Below are positions 34,277 through 46,183 of a DNA stretch of 64,000 nt, piece by piece. The first letter of the stretch is position 1; each line of letters begins with the position of its first letter. Under the pieces are notes generated by a model. The model ran no database searches. It saw only the letters and a list, made by a program, of their open reading frames with translations, and was not told the DNA's origin. A program made the position numbers and the translations under genes. Origin of the DNA: Laetiporus sulphureus 93-53 (taxonomy: Eukaryota; Basidiomycota; Agaricomycetes; Polyporales; Laetiporaceae). The stretch spans positions 549,550 to 613,549 of the forward strand of contig NW_024468511.1 in assembly GCF_001632365.1 (NCBI RefSeq), written 5' to 3'.

Positions 34277-37200
34277 TCAGTGCAAAGCATCTGCAACAAG
34301 CTCCAGTATTTCCCCGGTACTCTTGCGCACGTTCTTCAAGTCTTTCGCTATCGACTGCCAGGTCGGGCCATGGTGAGGCTCTGCGGCAACGCATTTCTTG
34401 ATGACCTCCTCTTGCTGCTCCTGAAGTGCGAAGAGACTTTATCAGAAAGATTCATAAAAAAGCCGATATTGGTTGAACTCACCTTAGTGCCGTGCTGCCT
34501 CTCAAACTTGAGCCACCAACCCCAATTGTCACCAATGTCGAAATTGGCAGTGATGGCACGTTCGAACCATTGCCTCGCCTTCTCGATCTTGCGCTCAGCC
34601 CAAAATAACCTCGCGACTGTGCATAGGATGAGCGGGTCATCGGCAGACTTCCTCAGTGCATCTGCGGAGCGCGACTTTCGCGTCGGTCTCGGCTCCGCCC
34701 AAATTGTCATTGACCACAGCAGACCCGATGTCGGACATTCCTGCAGCCCTGGATTAAGAGTAGGTCAATATCCTCAGCGTCATCACTTCATAGTGTTGAA
34801 CAACCATACCTCTGGCAAGAACGGTCTTCGCCTGTGCAGATCCCCCGCTGCGCTCTTCAACACCCACCGCCTCGGCCCACAACACGTCGCTTCCTGGGTT
34901 TGCCAATCTAGCTTTGTCAAGGAGTGCTCTGGCTTTGATACTCTTGCCGTCAGCCTCTTCCAGCCGACTAGCCAAGATCCACAGCATGACATCCTTCGGG
35001 CATGCCTTGATACCCGCTGCGTACGACGCTCGAGCGGCCGCGTAATCCTTCCTGTCCTGATGAATCTGGCCTTGAATCATGTAGAGCTTGGCAAACTTCG
35101 GATATTTCTTGATAGCAATGGCGAGGGTCTCTAACGCGGTATCCAGCTGACCCTGTTCACGTTCGAAAACGGCAGATTTCATCCAGATCTGTGTGATTCA
35201 GTGAATAGTAAGCATCTATCCAGCAAAATGAGTCGCATGAACGTACCCTCTGAGTGTTTGCCACTGTCCGCGCACGGACCAGGAGCTCTCGAGCGACGCC
35301 GAGCTCGCCATTCTCTGCTTCGATCTTGACGGCCGCCAGCCAAATCTGTTCGCTCTCCGGATTTGCAACGAAGGCTCGTTCGAGCACCTCACGGGCAGCC
35401 GGGACATCTCCAGCGAGCCATTTCTCTTTCGCCCACATGAGCCAGAGAACTTCTGCCTGGGGACAATGGTGAACAGCGCGCTCGAGTATTGCGTTAAGCG
35501 ATTCTCTGGTGCCGTGAGCCTTCTCGAGATCTGCAGCCTTCCTCCAGAGTACCCTCTTGTCTGGGAAAACCTTGAGCGCGTACGCCAGGATAGCCCTGGC
35601 GGTGCCAACGTTTCCTCTGGACTCCGCGCTCTCTGCATCACTCATCCATGTGTCGAGTCTGTCTTCCTCTTCCACTTCCATCGCCACGGTTGCCTTCACG
35701 ATAGCCTGACATGTCCTTGGCGAGCCTTCGTTCTCACATCGCTCCGCTTCCTTGAGCCATTGTTCGCGCGTCAAGAGAACACCATGATGGCGAAGCTGGC
35801 GGACACCAGCCTCGATAGTCTTATCGACGACCTCAAGCTCTTTATTGCGCTGCTCCTCCGACTTGCCTTCAACGTAGGCCTCCTGCTCAAGAAGCCTGCC
35901 TGCGGCAATCCAGATCTCGTGGCTCGTAGGTACAGCCTTACGAGCCTTGTTGAGAACTGCTTTTGCCTTCTCAGGGGTCTCGAGTCGTGCAAGTGCCAGC
36001 CAGAGCTCGACCGACAGCGGAATGACCTCCACTGCACGCGATAACAGGATTCGTGCGTCTACAGGATTTGATTCGAGGTTGACAGTTTCCTTCCAGAGGC
36101 GTACCGAATTCGGGATGTGCTCCAGAGCTAGACAGAAAGTCAGCCAAGTCAATGTATAAGCATACCTATATGGACGTACCCTTGCGCAGAACTCGCTTCC
36201 TCGCCTTAATATCATGCTCCAAGTCAGCAGCAGCCAGCCATATCTTGACACTCTGCCCAACATGTTGTACCGCATTCGCAAGAATCACCTTTGCGTCGTC
36301 GTTGTTCTGCAAAGAAACGTCGATTCCAGCTCGTGATGGAGATAATGGTATACCTATACTCACATGTAACCTAGCTGCCTCGAGCCAAACGTCCTCACTC
36401 TTAGGACATTGCTCGCAGCCTTGCTTAATGAGCTTGCGGGCAGCAACCATACGACCGGCGTGTTCTTCCAGACAGGCAGCTGCGATCCAACCTGGCGCAT
36501 GCTTGGGATTCGACTTCACGAGGGAGTCAAATAGCATTCGTGCGCGCTTGATGTCACCAATCTCAGCATCCGTCTTGAGAACAACACTGTCCAAGGAGGT
36601 GAGATAGCCCTTGGGGTCGATGGATGTGGAGAGCCCAGAACTTGTCGAAGTACCTGATACCTGAAGTGATATAAGAAGACTTCGAATGAAACAGATCAGA
36701 GGGCAACCTACCTGATCAAGTTTCAACGACAGAATTTTGTCACGAGCCTGACCCATCTCAACAAAGTTGGTCAGCGTGCCGCTATCAGCTGGGGTCTCGA
36801 AACCTCCAATCTACAATGCCAGACTATCAGTCACACGTAGTAATGCGCCAACAAGAAACGTACCGTTTGTTGCCTCGCATCCAGGGAATTCTCGTACTCG
36901 GTCTTAGACCTGTCTCCGACATAGATGCTGTCGGGTACAACGAATGACCTCTCGTCCCTCTTACGTTTTTTCTTCGTGAGATTGCCCACCTCAGGAATGT
37001 TCTCCCACTCCTCATCTGTGACAACCGCTAAGCCTCGCTTGAGGTCCGCAAACTGCTGTTGAATCTTCGGACGCTCCGCACGATGCTTCGCCATTTGCGC
37101 GTTCTCAAACGCTTCTCTGGTTAGCAAAGCAAGTATTGAATAGATGAGCAGAGAGAATAATATTGCGTTGACAGCAACGACGCACCTGCGAGCTCGCCTC

Positions 37201-37623
37201 CGCGCATCCATATTCTGATCAACTTGCTCATAAATCCGGTCCGCCTCCTCGTCATCGGCCTCATACGTAGTACCCGCAAAGAGACCATATTCATTATCAG
37301 GATCTTGAAACTGCTCTTGATCAATATCAGGCTCTTCGCCTCGCCTTGCTTGAGCCTCACTACAATTCAATGTAAACCAGCCGGTCGACAGAGGATGGGA
37401 GGATGTTACGTACGCAATGACCTCGGCGGAGGGGCCTTCTCGTGCGGGACCGATATCAGAACGGGTTGTAAATCCGGAAGCACTGAATATACAGTCGTGT
37501 AAGCCTGAATTGGAGTCTAAACACTATTTACTGGACTTACCCTCGACCAAGACCAGCGACATAAGATGCCGGCGCCGGCATAGACAAGAAAGCCAGCTTA
37601 TTGAGCTGATTATTGGTAGCCAT
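34277..37623 (-). CDS. PRP6: Pre-mRNA splicing factor PRP6 (U5 snRNP / tri-snRNP), 923 aa
   Basis: Eleven exons from the minus strand fit exactly (2772 nt): 37623-37541, 37482-37414, 37359-37186, 37116-36864, 36810-36712, 36660-36364, 36306-36180, 36127-35247, 35188-34810, 34748-34483 and 34420-34277. The N-terminus ([20 protein letters not shown]) and the block [21 protein letters not shown] plus [16 protein letters not shown] are the PRP1/PRP6 N-terminal domain. From about residue 200 onward there are tandem HAT/TPR helices (for example [20 protein letters not shown] and [20 protein letters not shown]) that scaffold the U4/U6.U5 tri-snRNP in the nucleus. The length matches PRP6/PRPF6 of other organisms. 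The end is [11 protein letters not shown]. The 518 bp upstream (to 38141) must hold its promoter. Complete, no lesions seen. Confidence 0.96.
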
Positions 37624-38141
37624 GGTTGTGTAAAGCGTATGAGGATGAGACGTGGTTGCCGTGGTCGACGTGAAAGTAGTGTTGTGGCTCTCTGCCCGCC
37701 TGATGAGATGGGCGCCTGCATTAATATTTATCCCTATTTGTCGCTTACGAAGCGCTGAGTAGTTTCCAAAACGGGTAACCATGGGCGTCAAGGCCGTTGC
37801 GTAACATTGACAAACAATTCTCGCTTCCGTGGCATCGCTCGCACTGTAGCATTTTGCATCTGCCCAGCTTGAGGACACTTAAGGGGGATGGTTCAGCTGC
37901 CATGTGATGCGATTTTCCGTTTGTTCTGAGGAGTGCATCTCACAAAGATCTCATATATTTGTACTTTTGAATCCGTTTTCAAAATGATCTTGGCCTGCCA
38001 ACCAAAAGAAGAGCTATATCTGGTAAATACGTAGGTCAACTGCATTATACAATGTGTGGCACAGACCACAAGAACATATATTCATCCTTACATGATATCT
38101 CATCATGTACCATGCAATTTTCACATCCCATCAGCGGCTAT
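37624..38141. other. PRP6 promoter region and 3' flank of the homeodomain gene
   Basis: No gene was seen. Both flanking genes are on the minus strand, so the left part is the PRP6 promoter and 5' UTR and the right part is the 3' UTR of the homeodomain gene. Confidence 0.6.
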
Positions 38142-41100
38142 TCACCAAGATTCTGTTAAAAGGCCGTTACATTGTATTAAATAGATTCGCTTCTGCTCCT
38201 CGAGCCGCGGATAAAGCTCTCGCCGAAACCTCATAGCCGTCCAAGGACCTCCGACAAGTGCTTTGCGACGCATGCCGACAACGACCTCCTCAACGGTCAC
38301 ATTCACGACATCATCAGGGTGATCAATCTTTAGAGGCATCTGCGCGCCTTTCTTTCGCCTTCCACGTCGATTGTAAAACCACTGTGACACTTTCTTGATT
38401 GACCTACCGGGAACATAAGTCCAAGTCAGCTTGTCATTGTTGGAACCACAATGGCTAGCAGCGAAACTCATAAATGCATCGACTCACCAATTGAAGGCTA
38501 CCGATATCAACACCCTCCAGCTTTGGGGTGGCAGCGGTGTGACGTCGTTGAAAATCCACTGTAGGACAAGTGCCTCAAAGGGGAATACAATACCGGTCGC
38601 GGTGCCAGATGCTGTATTCGTCTCGATAATCAGTTTCTCTAGTTTCTGCCTTTCAAGGCTGTGCTCGGATTGGTCTTCCGGAATTGATGGATTTTCTGTA
38701 ATGGAGTTTGAACTGCCGGCACTGTTATCTCGCACAGCAACCGAGGCTTCGACAAGAGCACTCCAACGATCCAATTGACCGGGATCTCCATGACGCTGGA
38801 CCGTCTCCGATGGCTGTTTCTGGGCCGTGGTAGGGTTCATGGATAGTACAGACTGGGCATTATATGCAGAGGGCCAAGCAAGTGGGTTCTGTGAATCAGG
38901 CATGGCCCGAGTCGGTTGCAGGGATTCGTTCGCTGAACGGTCAGAGCGCAGGGGGTAGTGTGGATGTGATAATGCCAGCGTCGTTGTCGGAACTCTTGTA
39001 GGCGCATTCAAATGTTGGGCAGACTCCGCACGTAATTGAGCGCCATCACATACATGATCATTATTTGAAGGATTATGCTGCGCAACCTCGGGTGGTTTTG
39101 TGCAAGAGACTGAATTGCGAGTCGTGCCTTCACTACGCGTCATCAAACCGATGACTACTTCAGTCAGATTCTGCACAGGTGCATTGATCGAGATTGGTGA
39201 TGCTGAGACCTGCAACGTCTGATTCTGGCGCGGTCGGTAGTACAATCCAGGGCCCTGACTCGAAGAGGCCTCGTACAGATACTCTCGGTAGTAAGTTCGC
39301 GAGCCTCCTGTGCCACCTACATTGCCTGTATCTTCGCGCAGATCGGTCGATATGACAGCCTTCACTGTACGTCGCCGCTTGGACGGGGGCCCTTCCTTTC
39401 TGGTTTTGGCGGACGATGGCTTTTTGCGCTTTGGTTTTTGATTTGGGACAACATCCGACGGTGAGGACGATGCTTGAAGATGGCTTTCTTCGATTGTTCC
39501 ACAATTGCGCACTTGGTTCGGCTCAATTTCCGCATCGCCAGCTGTAGAAGGCGTGCCTATAAGGAGTAGTGGCGGACCAAATACAGGTTGCTCAGACACC
39601 GCGTTTTGTGAAGAATAGATCGGCTGTGAACGATCAGTTACTGACGCCACGTCCGCGTTCTCAAAGGATGCGGTAGGTAAAGACTGCAATGACAAAGATG
39701 GTGACCGTGACCGCTCCAACAGTCCAGGCGTTGCAGGCAGCTCCATAGTATTTGCTGATATCAGGTCATTTGATAATGCTTGCTCGCCCAACTGCACCGT
39801 TTCTTGCGAGAATGACGATCTAGAATGCAAAGTGTCTTGTGTCTCAGTCGCAAGTTCGGCATGGACCGAAACTGGAGACAGAGGAGGGGTGACGACCGCG
39901 TAGAAAGATCGAGGTGGTCTTGCGCCTACCTCTGCTCCTGAGGCATGTTCCGATACACTGTCAGAGAGGGAACCATTGCTATCCGCAGGTTCTAGAATAG
40001 GTGTAGACCCCGCCTGAGGAACGTCCTCGGTACCCGAAGTCACATGGTCTCGGACGGTAGCTGGGAGTTTCGGCGCTTCTGTAGGTTCGGGGGTAGACTC
40101 CATGTCAAGAAGAGTTGTGTACATCACCAACATATTGTCCAGCGGAGAGGACTCTTGCGATGACTTCACCAGCTTCACATTAGATCCTGCGCTGACCAAC
40201 TCAGCAGGGTGAGATGACTTCCCATCCTCCGGAGATGTCACCGGTCCCATCATCTCTGCATACATCGCACCCGAATCGCTGTCCATTGGCTCCAAAAGTA
40301 GGCTGGATGGGCCCTGCACCCAGGTTTCCTTCTGGGAAACAGTCGGCATCTCCACGTATGCCGCGTCCGTATCATAGCTGACAGTTTCGGCAGAAGGGCT
40401 GGAGGTATCATTCATCCGGGCTACCTCCTCAGAATCATCGGTAACCTTTGCACGTACAGCGTCTGTGTTGTGGTCGATAGTTTCTGAAGTAGGGCTGGGA
40501 ATGTCGTCCCATGAGGGTGATGTTGGAATACCGTCCATGCCGTGTACAACTTCGAGAACGCCCGGGCACAGGGAAGACAGTTCGTCGCGCGAGGATTGGC
40601 TAGACAGTCTAAGCCCCGCATGCATAGGACTGTCGACGTGCCTTTCAAACTGTGATTGCTCCATCACTTCCATTGCAGGGGAAGATATAGACTGCGGATG
40701 CTCATTAGATAATCCCTGGTCAATGCCTTCCGGCGAGTAATCCGAAACGGTGCCCGCCACGAAGGAGATTGTTGCGTCTTCCGTCAATATCGGGGCCGCG
40801 ACGGAACCTGGGGATGAAAGTTGATCTAGTGCGCCATCCAACAATCCGAGAAGTGCTGGAACGCATGGGCTGTCTACTGTCACCGAATCTTCGGCGACCT
40901 CTGGAGACTGCAGACCTTCCAGTACCTCAATTGAGAAGGAACGAGGTGTCTGCACCAATTCAGGCAGCTCGACGAGGGATTCCCAGTCTGGCTCGGACAA
41001 CTGACCCAGTTCATCGTCCGCCGAGGAGAATATTATAGTTGTGGATTCTCCACCCGAGCCCCAGTGATGATCCTCTGGAGGTGGAGATGGCCACTTCTCC

Positions 41101-41676
41101 GATGCACATGCTGAGCGCTCGCGTTCCAACTCGATTGTTGTTGGGCATTGTTCCTGAGGAGAATCTGAACGTCCTGTAATAGAAGTAGAGTGTACACCCT
41201 CAGAAGACTGGAGTTGCGAATCATCCGACGTAGAGGTCGGAGGAGAGAATGAACGCCACCGGACAGCCAGAGCAGGGAAAGCCGCTTTGGCGAATGCCAT
41301 CACCGCATCGTCTTCATTTGTATGCATATCTCTTGGACGCTGAACAGCCAATGCGATCCCACTGTACATCATCGGAGTTCGTCTTTGCTCCTCCTCGACG
41401 CCTTCGTCATCTGTCGCGTTCTCTGTGTCCATGAGCCAGTCTGGTTCAGGTGTCGCCTCAAATGAGGGCAAGAACAGAGGCTCTGCAGTGAGCGGATCAT
41501 GCTCGGTTAAATGTGTGCGTGGCTGCTCTTCGCATTCACTAGGGCTATCAGTAGCAGGCTGTGAGGTCAACCACAACGACAACGCAGGTCAAAACCCAGA
41601 CCACAACATTCCAGGGCACGCGAGCACTTACTGCAACATCTGCTTCCACGCAAACACTTTCGTGCCGGCTTCCCAT
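38142..41676 (-). CDS. Large protein with C-terminal homeodomain (about 1125 aa)
   Basis: Exons 41676-41632, 41558-38488 and 38403-38142 (3378 nt). A 15-residue first exon (MGSRHESVCVEADVA) is joined by a standard intron. The last intron (84 nt) splits the homeodomain; splicing yields LISVAFNWSIKKVSQWFYNR followed by RGRRKK. The domain starts near FPFEALVLQWIF (helix 1), continues with PPQSWRVLISVAFN (helix 2), and ends with recognition helix WFYNRR carrying the invariant WFxNR residues; spacing is about one residue over the canonical 60. About 80 residues follow. The ~1000-residue N-terminal part is Ser/Thr/Pro/Glu-rich and disordered, with a basic KPKRKK...KRRR segment that could be a nuclear localisation signal. 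Probably a DNA-binding transcription factor. The C-terminal position of the domain argues against an HD1/HD2 mating-type protein. The exact start is uncertain. Confidence 0.85.
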
Positions 41677-42498
41677 CAACGCCGGACATTCCGAGAACTG
41701 TGAGTTACCACGGTTCGTCGTGAAAACTTCAAGAAACTGTGGCGGCTGCTCATGCCCGCTTCTCGCCACAGATTCTGACCAGAGCCCAGATTCATTGCTG
41801 CCCACCAATGCAGGCCGACTCAACTGTTGAACATGTTTGAGACGCGTCAAAATATTCGACGTACGCACGTACGCACCTCCAAGTCCAGACCTGTCGCTGC
41901 CGCTAGTGATTGGGACCAATGCTCCTCTACGAGTCGAAGAGCCACAGCCAGCTCAACTCCTCCATGGCTCACCGCCAGCGATTGTAAATACGCGCCACCC
42001 GAACCGTCGCACTTGTCCATCGACGTGTCTCTCTAGTAGCCACAGTGCAAAGCCACGAAACAGGTATGAAAGTCAGCCTCTATCAGAGGCAGTGGTACTG
42101 AACATAGCTCGTCGGAGTCCACGGCGACTCCGCATATCAGTGCAGCCTGGACTTTGGAGCGCTACACCCGCGAAGTGAAGTTGATGTCAAGCCGATTTCG
42201 ACCTGAGCATATTGCCTGAAAAGGCAACTCAGAAGGAATGTGTTGATCCGCGAACGTGATCGTGAGCAAGATTGAGACGGCCGCAAGGACCTCACTGGGA
42301 TATCTTTTACGAAAACTCGAGCCTCTCATCCCGCTCCCTCCGAAAACAGGAACTACATTGCGAAGTCTCAAACAAATCATGTCTATGTCCCAACCGACAT
42401 TGCTGCGAGATCCCCACATGTGACATGAGTATCGTTGACCTTGGGGCGGTCCTGGTGGACCGACCTCTGCTGCAGTTGCCCGAGCCGTAAGCTTACAT
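41677..42498. other. Intergenic, promoter of the homeodomain gene
   Basis: Only short overlapping frames. If translation of the homeodomain protein began further upstream, the minus frame to 41919 could belong to exon 1, but nothing favours this. Confidence 0.5.
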
Positions 42499-45308
42499 CT
42501 ATTCAGTCACTTCTGGAGCACAGCCCTCCTCTTCTTCCCATTCGACTGCCGGACATCCATAGCCAACGTTTCCCTCCCTCGTGAACGTAATGATATGGTC
42601 TGACAAACTCCTGTGAGCATCCCCACCGCCATCCGAAATCTGCATGGACTTACCGCCCAGACGACGACTCGCAAACCCCACTTCGCAATAGCAACTATGA
42701 GAGGGAATGCGTCAGCTTTGGATGCTATCACAGGGTCGTTAGATGAGCTGACGTACAAATAATACACCCATTTTCTCTTGAAAACCTCAATTGCCTCCTC
42801 CGCGCCTTCCACTTCATGACCCATCACCAGCGGGTACTCCTCTTTTAGCGCTGTGGTTTGCAGTAAGCAGAAATCCCTTTCAGCGAGACTCGATGAGAGA
42901 ATAGCGATTAGAAGCTTACCAGGGAGGATCTCCTCTTCAAATTTATCTTCAAATCTCCTTCTCCATTCCTTCAACGTCCTCGCATAATGAGGCCCGATGT
43001 TATCCATTGATTCGGTAACCAGCCGCCCACCAGATCCGCGCGTCAGTGTGTCTACGAGGAAAGTCACCGTTGGCAGGAAGCCACCAGGGAATACTGTTCG
43101 CGGCGCTCATGGTCACCACTGAAGAACATAGTAGGCGAAGAAAGAGTGCTCACTCTTCAGGAGATTGCGCGGAACATATGGAGATTAGCAAATTTTTATA
43201 TCAACTGTGAACAGGTGAGCCTACCCATTTACGGATGAAGTCAGTGTCCCTCATATACGTATCAAATCCTGATGGTCGCGTACGCACTCATCAGCATTAC
43301 CGATTTCTGCTTGTAGATTCGTGAACACTCACTCGCCTCGGGGATTGTGATCCCCTGCACAACGCCCACGCCCGTGTCTGGCTTCAGCGCCCAGTCGATC
43401 TGTTTCCAGTATGTCTACGGCACGCACAATTCAGCCGAATGGATAAGACGCGAGATGCCTATCACGTACCTCCATCCACTCCTTTCCGACCGCTTCCACC
43501 ATCTCCACACTCACCATCCGATCAAACGCGCCCGCCCACGCCGGTGGCAGTGACCTGTAGTCCATCAAATGCACCCGAACACGCGCCGGGCGGTACTTGC
43601 ATTTCTTCGACCTTCCTCTCTCGTCGTTTCCTCTCGCTTCGCGCTCTTCATTCCTGCCCCCAGCTTCGATCGCAGATAATCGCTCTACACTCCCCTTGCA
43701 GTGGCTCCCGCCACATTCACACTGTTGCTCGCCCAACCCTGCTATTTCTATTCTCTCTAGAGCCAATGCCGCCTGCTCCTCGGACAGCGTGATGGTATCG
43801 ACCTGGACGTCGGGTACGGTGCGTGCTATTGTGATCGCCAGTGCGCCCCAACCGGTACCAATCTCTAGGACCTGTGCAGTCCATCCGTATCAGCAGCAGC
43901 ATTGAGGAGATATTACGGGTACGAGAGCACAAATGGGAGGGGAACGCGGGAAAATGGAAGCTTGGAGATGGAACACACCCTATGACCACGCTTGATGTCC
44001 GCCCTTCCGATGATATGCTGCAACTTCCTCATTTGCGCCTCATATAGCTCCTCATCGTCACGATTATCCTCCTCCTCGTCCACTACTTCCGTCTTGTCCT
44101 CCCTCCTTCCGATATTCCGTTCCACACCTCGATCGCTCCCATTAGCGCTTTGCGGAAGACCATCACTTTGACTTTCGCTAACGACAGGGCTATCTTTGGA
44201 CGTGGACGCGGACGTGGATGACGACGTGGATGTCGACGGCGAGTACGGGTAGACATATCCATCGAGTTCAGGGAAGATTGCACAAGAATACGTCATGTCG
44301 CGCGAGAGGAATGCTATAAAGCGAAAGGCATTTTCAGTCAATACCTATTGCACGGTGTCCTACAGTTGCAATGTGGATGCAGAAGCCATACGAAGGTAAT
44401 TACAACATAGTAGTGGCGCATATATACGCGACAGCATGACAGTAAGAAGATCACTTTGGAGCATTGTATGAACGTGTTCCGCGCATACATCCACATTGAC
44501 TGCAGACATACAGGAAGACGAACGTGGACTCACCAGCGAACATCCGGTTGCTTACGTCGTAATGCGCAGCAATATTTGTCTTCGCCTGAATGAGCGTGTT
44601 CGCAAGACGGGTCTTAGCCGCGGCCGCAGCTGGCAGCCGTCCTATGCGTGCGAGAGGCGTATCGATTGCATCAAGAATTTTACGATTAGCGAGGAGGAGC
44701 TGGATACAGCTACCGGTTAGTCGAGCAGCTAGTCAGTTCGTGAGACACCTACCTCGAAGAACCTGAAAAGTGCCTCCCCGCCCTGCTCGCCTTCCTCACC
44801 CTGCCTCCCGAAGCATATATCAACGTCGCCGAACATGTATGACTCCGCGAAACCGAGATCGCCTTGCATCGCAACACGTATCCAGAACGCGGGGTTGCGG
44901 ACGATAAGTTGGACACAGAATGCCGGGTCTTCGCCATCAAGGCCTTCCCAATCCACCGAATGTGCGCCCATCTGCGTACTGGCATCTTGAGCCCGCAGTG
45001 ATGGGTGGACGGGCTGCAGAGACGTTGGAGGCAGGCCGCCTGGGTTAGGAAGAACGTACGTCCCCGTGTAAGTATGAATGAGGAGTACGCCGCAAGTGAT
45101 ATTGTTAAGGATCCTGTGCGAGCAGGGGAGATGAGCGCATGTACCTACAACAAAAATTGAAGACGCCAAGAAGGACGAGGTCAACGCACGCTACTATAGC
45201 CTTCTCTGTGAGCCTGCTAACAGGATCATGTACAAGAGCGATGGTAGGCGTGAGGACTGCACTGAGCACATGCCAGGAGGTGCGTGCAATGGAGGCCATC
45301 GCATCCAT
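42499..45308 (-). CDS. Cyclopropane-fatty-acyl-phospholipid synthase-like methyltransferase (657 aa)
   Basis: Exons 45308-45190, 45113-44753, 44699-44534, 44313-43979, 43871-43470, 43414-43333, 43268-43225, a proposed 1-nt exon at 43154, 43093-42920, 42850-42757 and 42694-42499 (1974 nt). Family hallmarks in order: ILNNITCGVLLIHTYTGTYV, FAESYMFGDVDI, NTLIQAKTNIAAHYDVSNRM, DMTYSCAIFP, SAM-binding VLEIGTGWGALAITIA, FDRMVSVEMVEAVG, YWKQIDWALKPDTGVGVVQG, RFDTYMRDTDFIRKW, IFPGGFLPT, ESMDNIGPHYARTLKEWRRR and REGN. Enzymes of this family transfer a methylene from S-adenosylmethionine to acyl-chain double bonds at membranes. Two low-complexity insertions enlarge it: a Ser/Thr and acidic stretch after CAIFP, and a Gly/Glu/Arg stretch in the methyltransferase fold. 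A GTAAG...CAG near the 3' end does not keep frame, so that segment is kept as exon. The second Met (45299) is an alternative start. Confidence 0.88.
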
Positions 45309-46183
45309 TACAGAAACCCAGCGCTGCGTAGACTGAAGAGATGATGAGAGAAGGACCTCAGCCGCTGACTAGGCCGATGTTACATCCAAGGGCATCGACG
45401 ATTCATGAATGCCGTGTAAATTTCATCGACGGCAATCGCCTGTTTGACATCCAGAGAGGTCTCTAGCGAATGCCTCGTGAAGAATCAGAAAATGCCACGG
45501 TGTCGTCGAAATAAGGGCTGCACTTTGCCGAGCCTCGCGCTTACTGCCTTCATGATTTCCTTGCTGGAGAGGAAGCTGAGCTTACGCAGCCACGAATTGA
45601 TCGGTGCAAATAAGCAGATGTTCATGGATTTTGGAAAATGCATGTATTGTGCAAATGTATCTCCGCCAGGAGGATGTACAGTGGGGTAGAAGTTGATCCA
45701 ATGTCACTAGATAAGCGTATCGTACGTCAGGGCATGAACGGCATCAAGCTGGCACCGACTCAACTTGTGACGACGTCGCTTCACGAAATATAGGGGTGTT
45801 GTCTTTTCTAGGAGGCGGCCTTGCCAATTCCACTCCACGGCGTGTAAATGTCAACGAGAATAGCATATCAGAAACCTCCCCGAAGAGAAGACGCGTACGT
45901 TGACGGTCTGATCCTGGGAAATTTATGGCCTGTTAGCTATATATAGAGATTGTCAAGTAGTATGGGGTCCTGGCATATGGTGCCGGGTAGCTCGAGGAGG
46001 CCATGGACAAAGTCGAACTTGCAGGGACTCGGCCTGGTCACCACTGTAACATGCTAAATCATAGCACATTCGCTGCAGGGACACATTGCCGCTCTCGCTG
46101 TCGCAAGGTGGCCCCATTACACTTGAAAATGGATGTACATGTACAATAGCACCTCATTCCTTCGGAAAGCATCTTCAATATCA
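45309..46183. other. Intergenic, promoter of the CFA-synthase-like gene
   Basis: No gene was seen; the open frames are short. An AT-rich TATATATAG near 45938 is probably too far from the ATG at 45308 to be its core promoter. Confidence 0.5.

Noticed and set aside
38404..38487. 33-nt intron keeping CGSNNDKLTW in the homeodomain protein
   Set aside because: An 84-nt intron with a CTGAC branch site gives an uninterrupted homeodomain; the alternative inserts 17 residues between helices 2 and 3.
45105..45189. Continuation of CF synthase-like exon 1 as LVLLGVFNFCC with a 31-nt intron
   Set aside because: A 76-nt intron from GTGCGTTG joins KAIVA directly to ILNNITCGVLLI, which fits the family; the 31-nt intron is too short.
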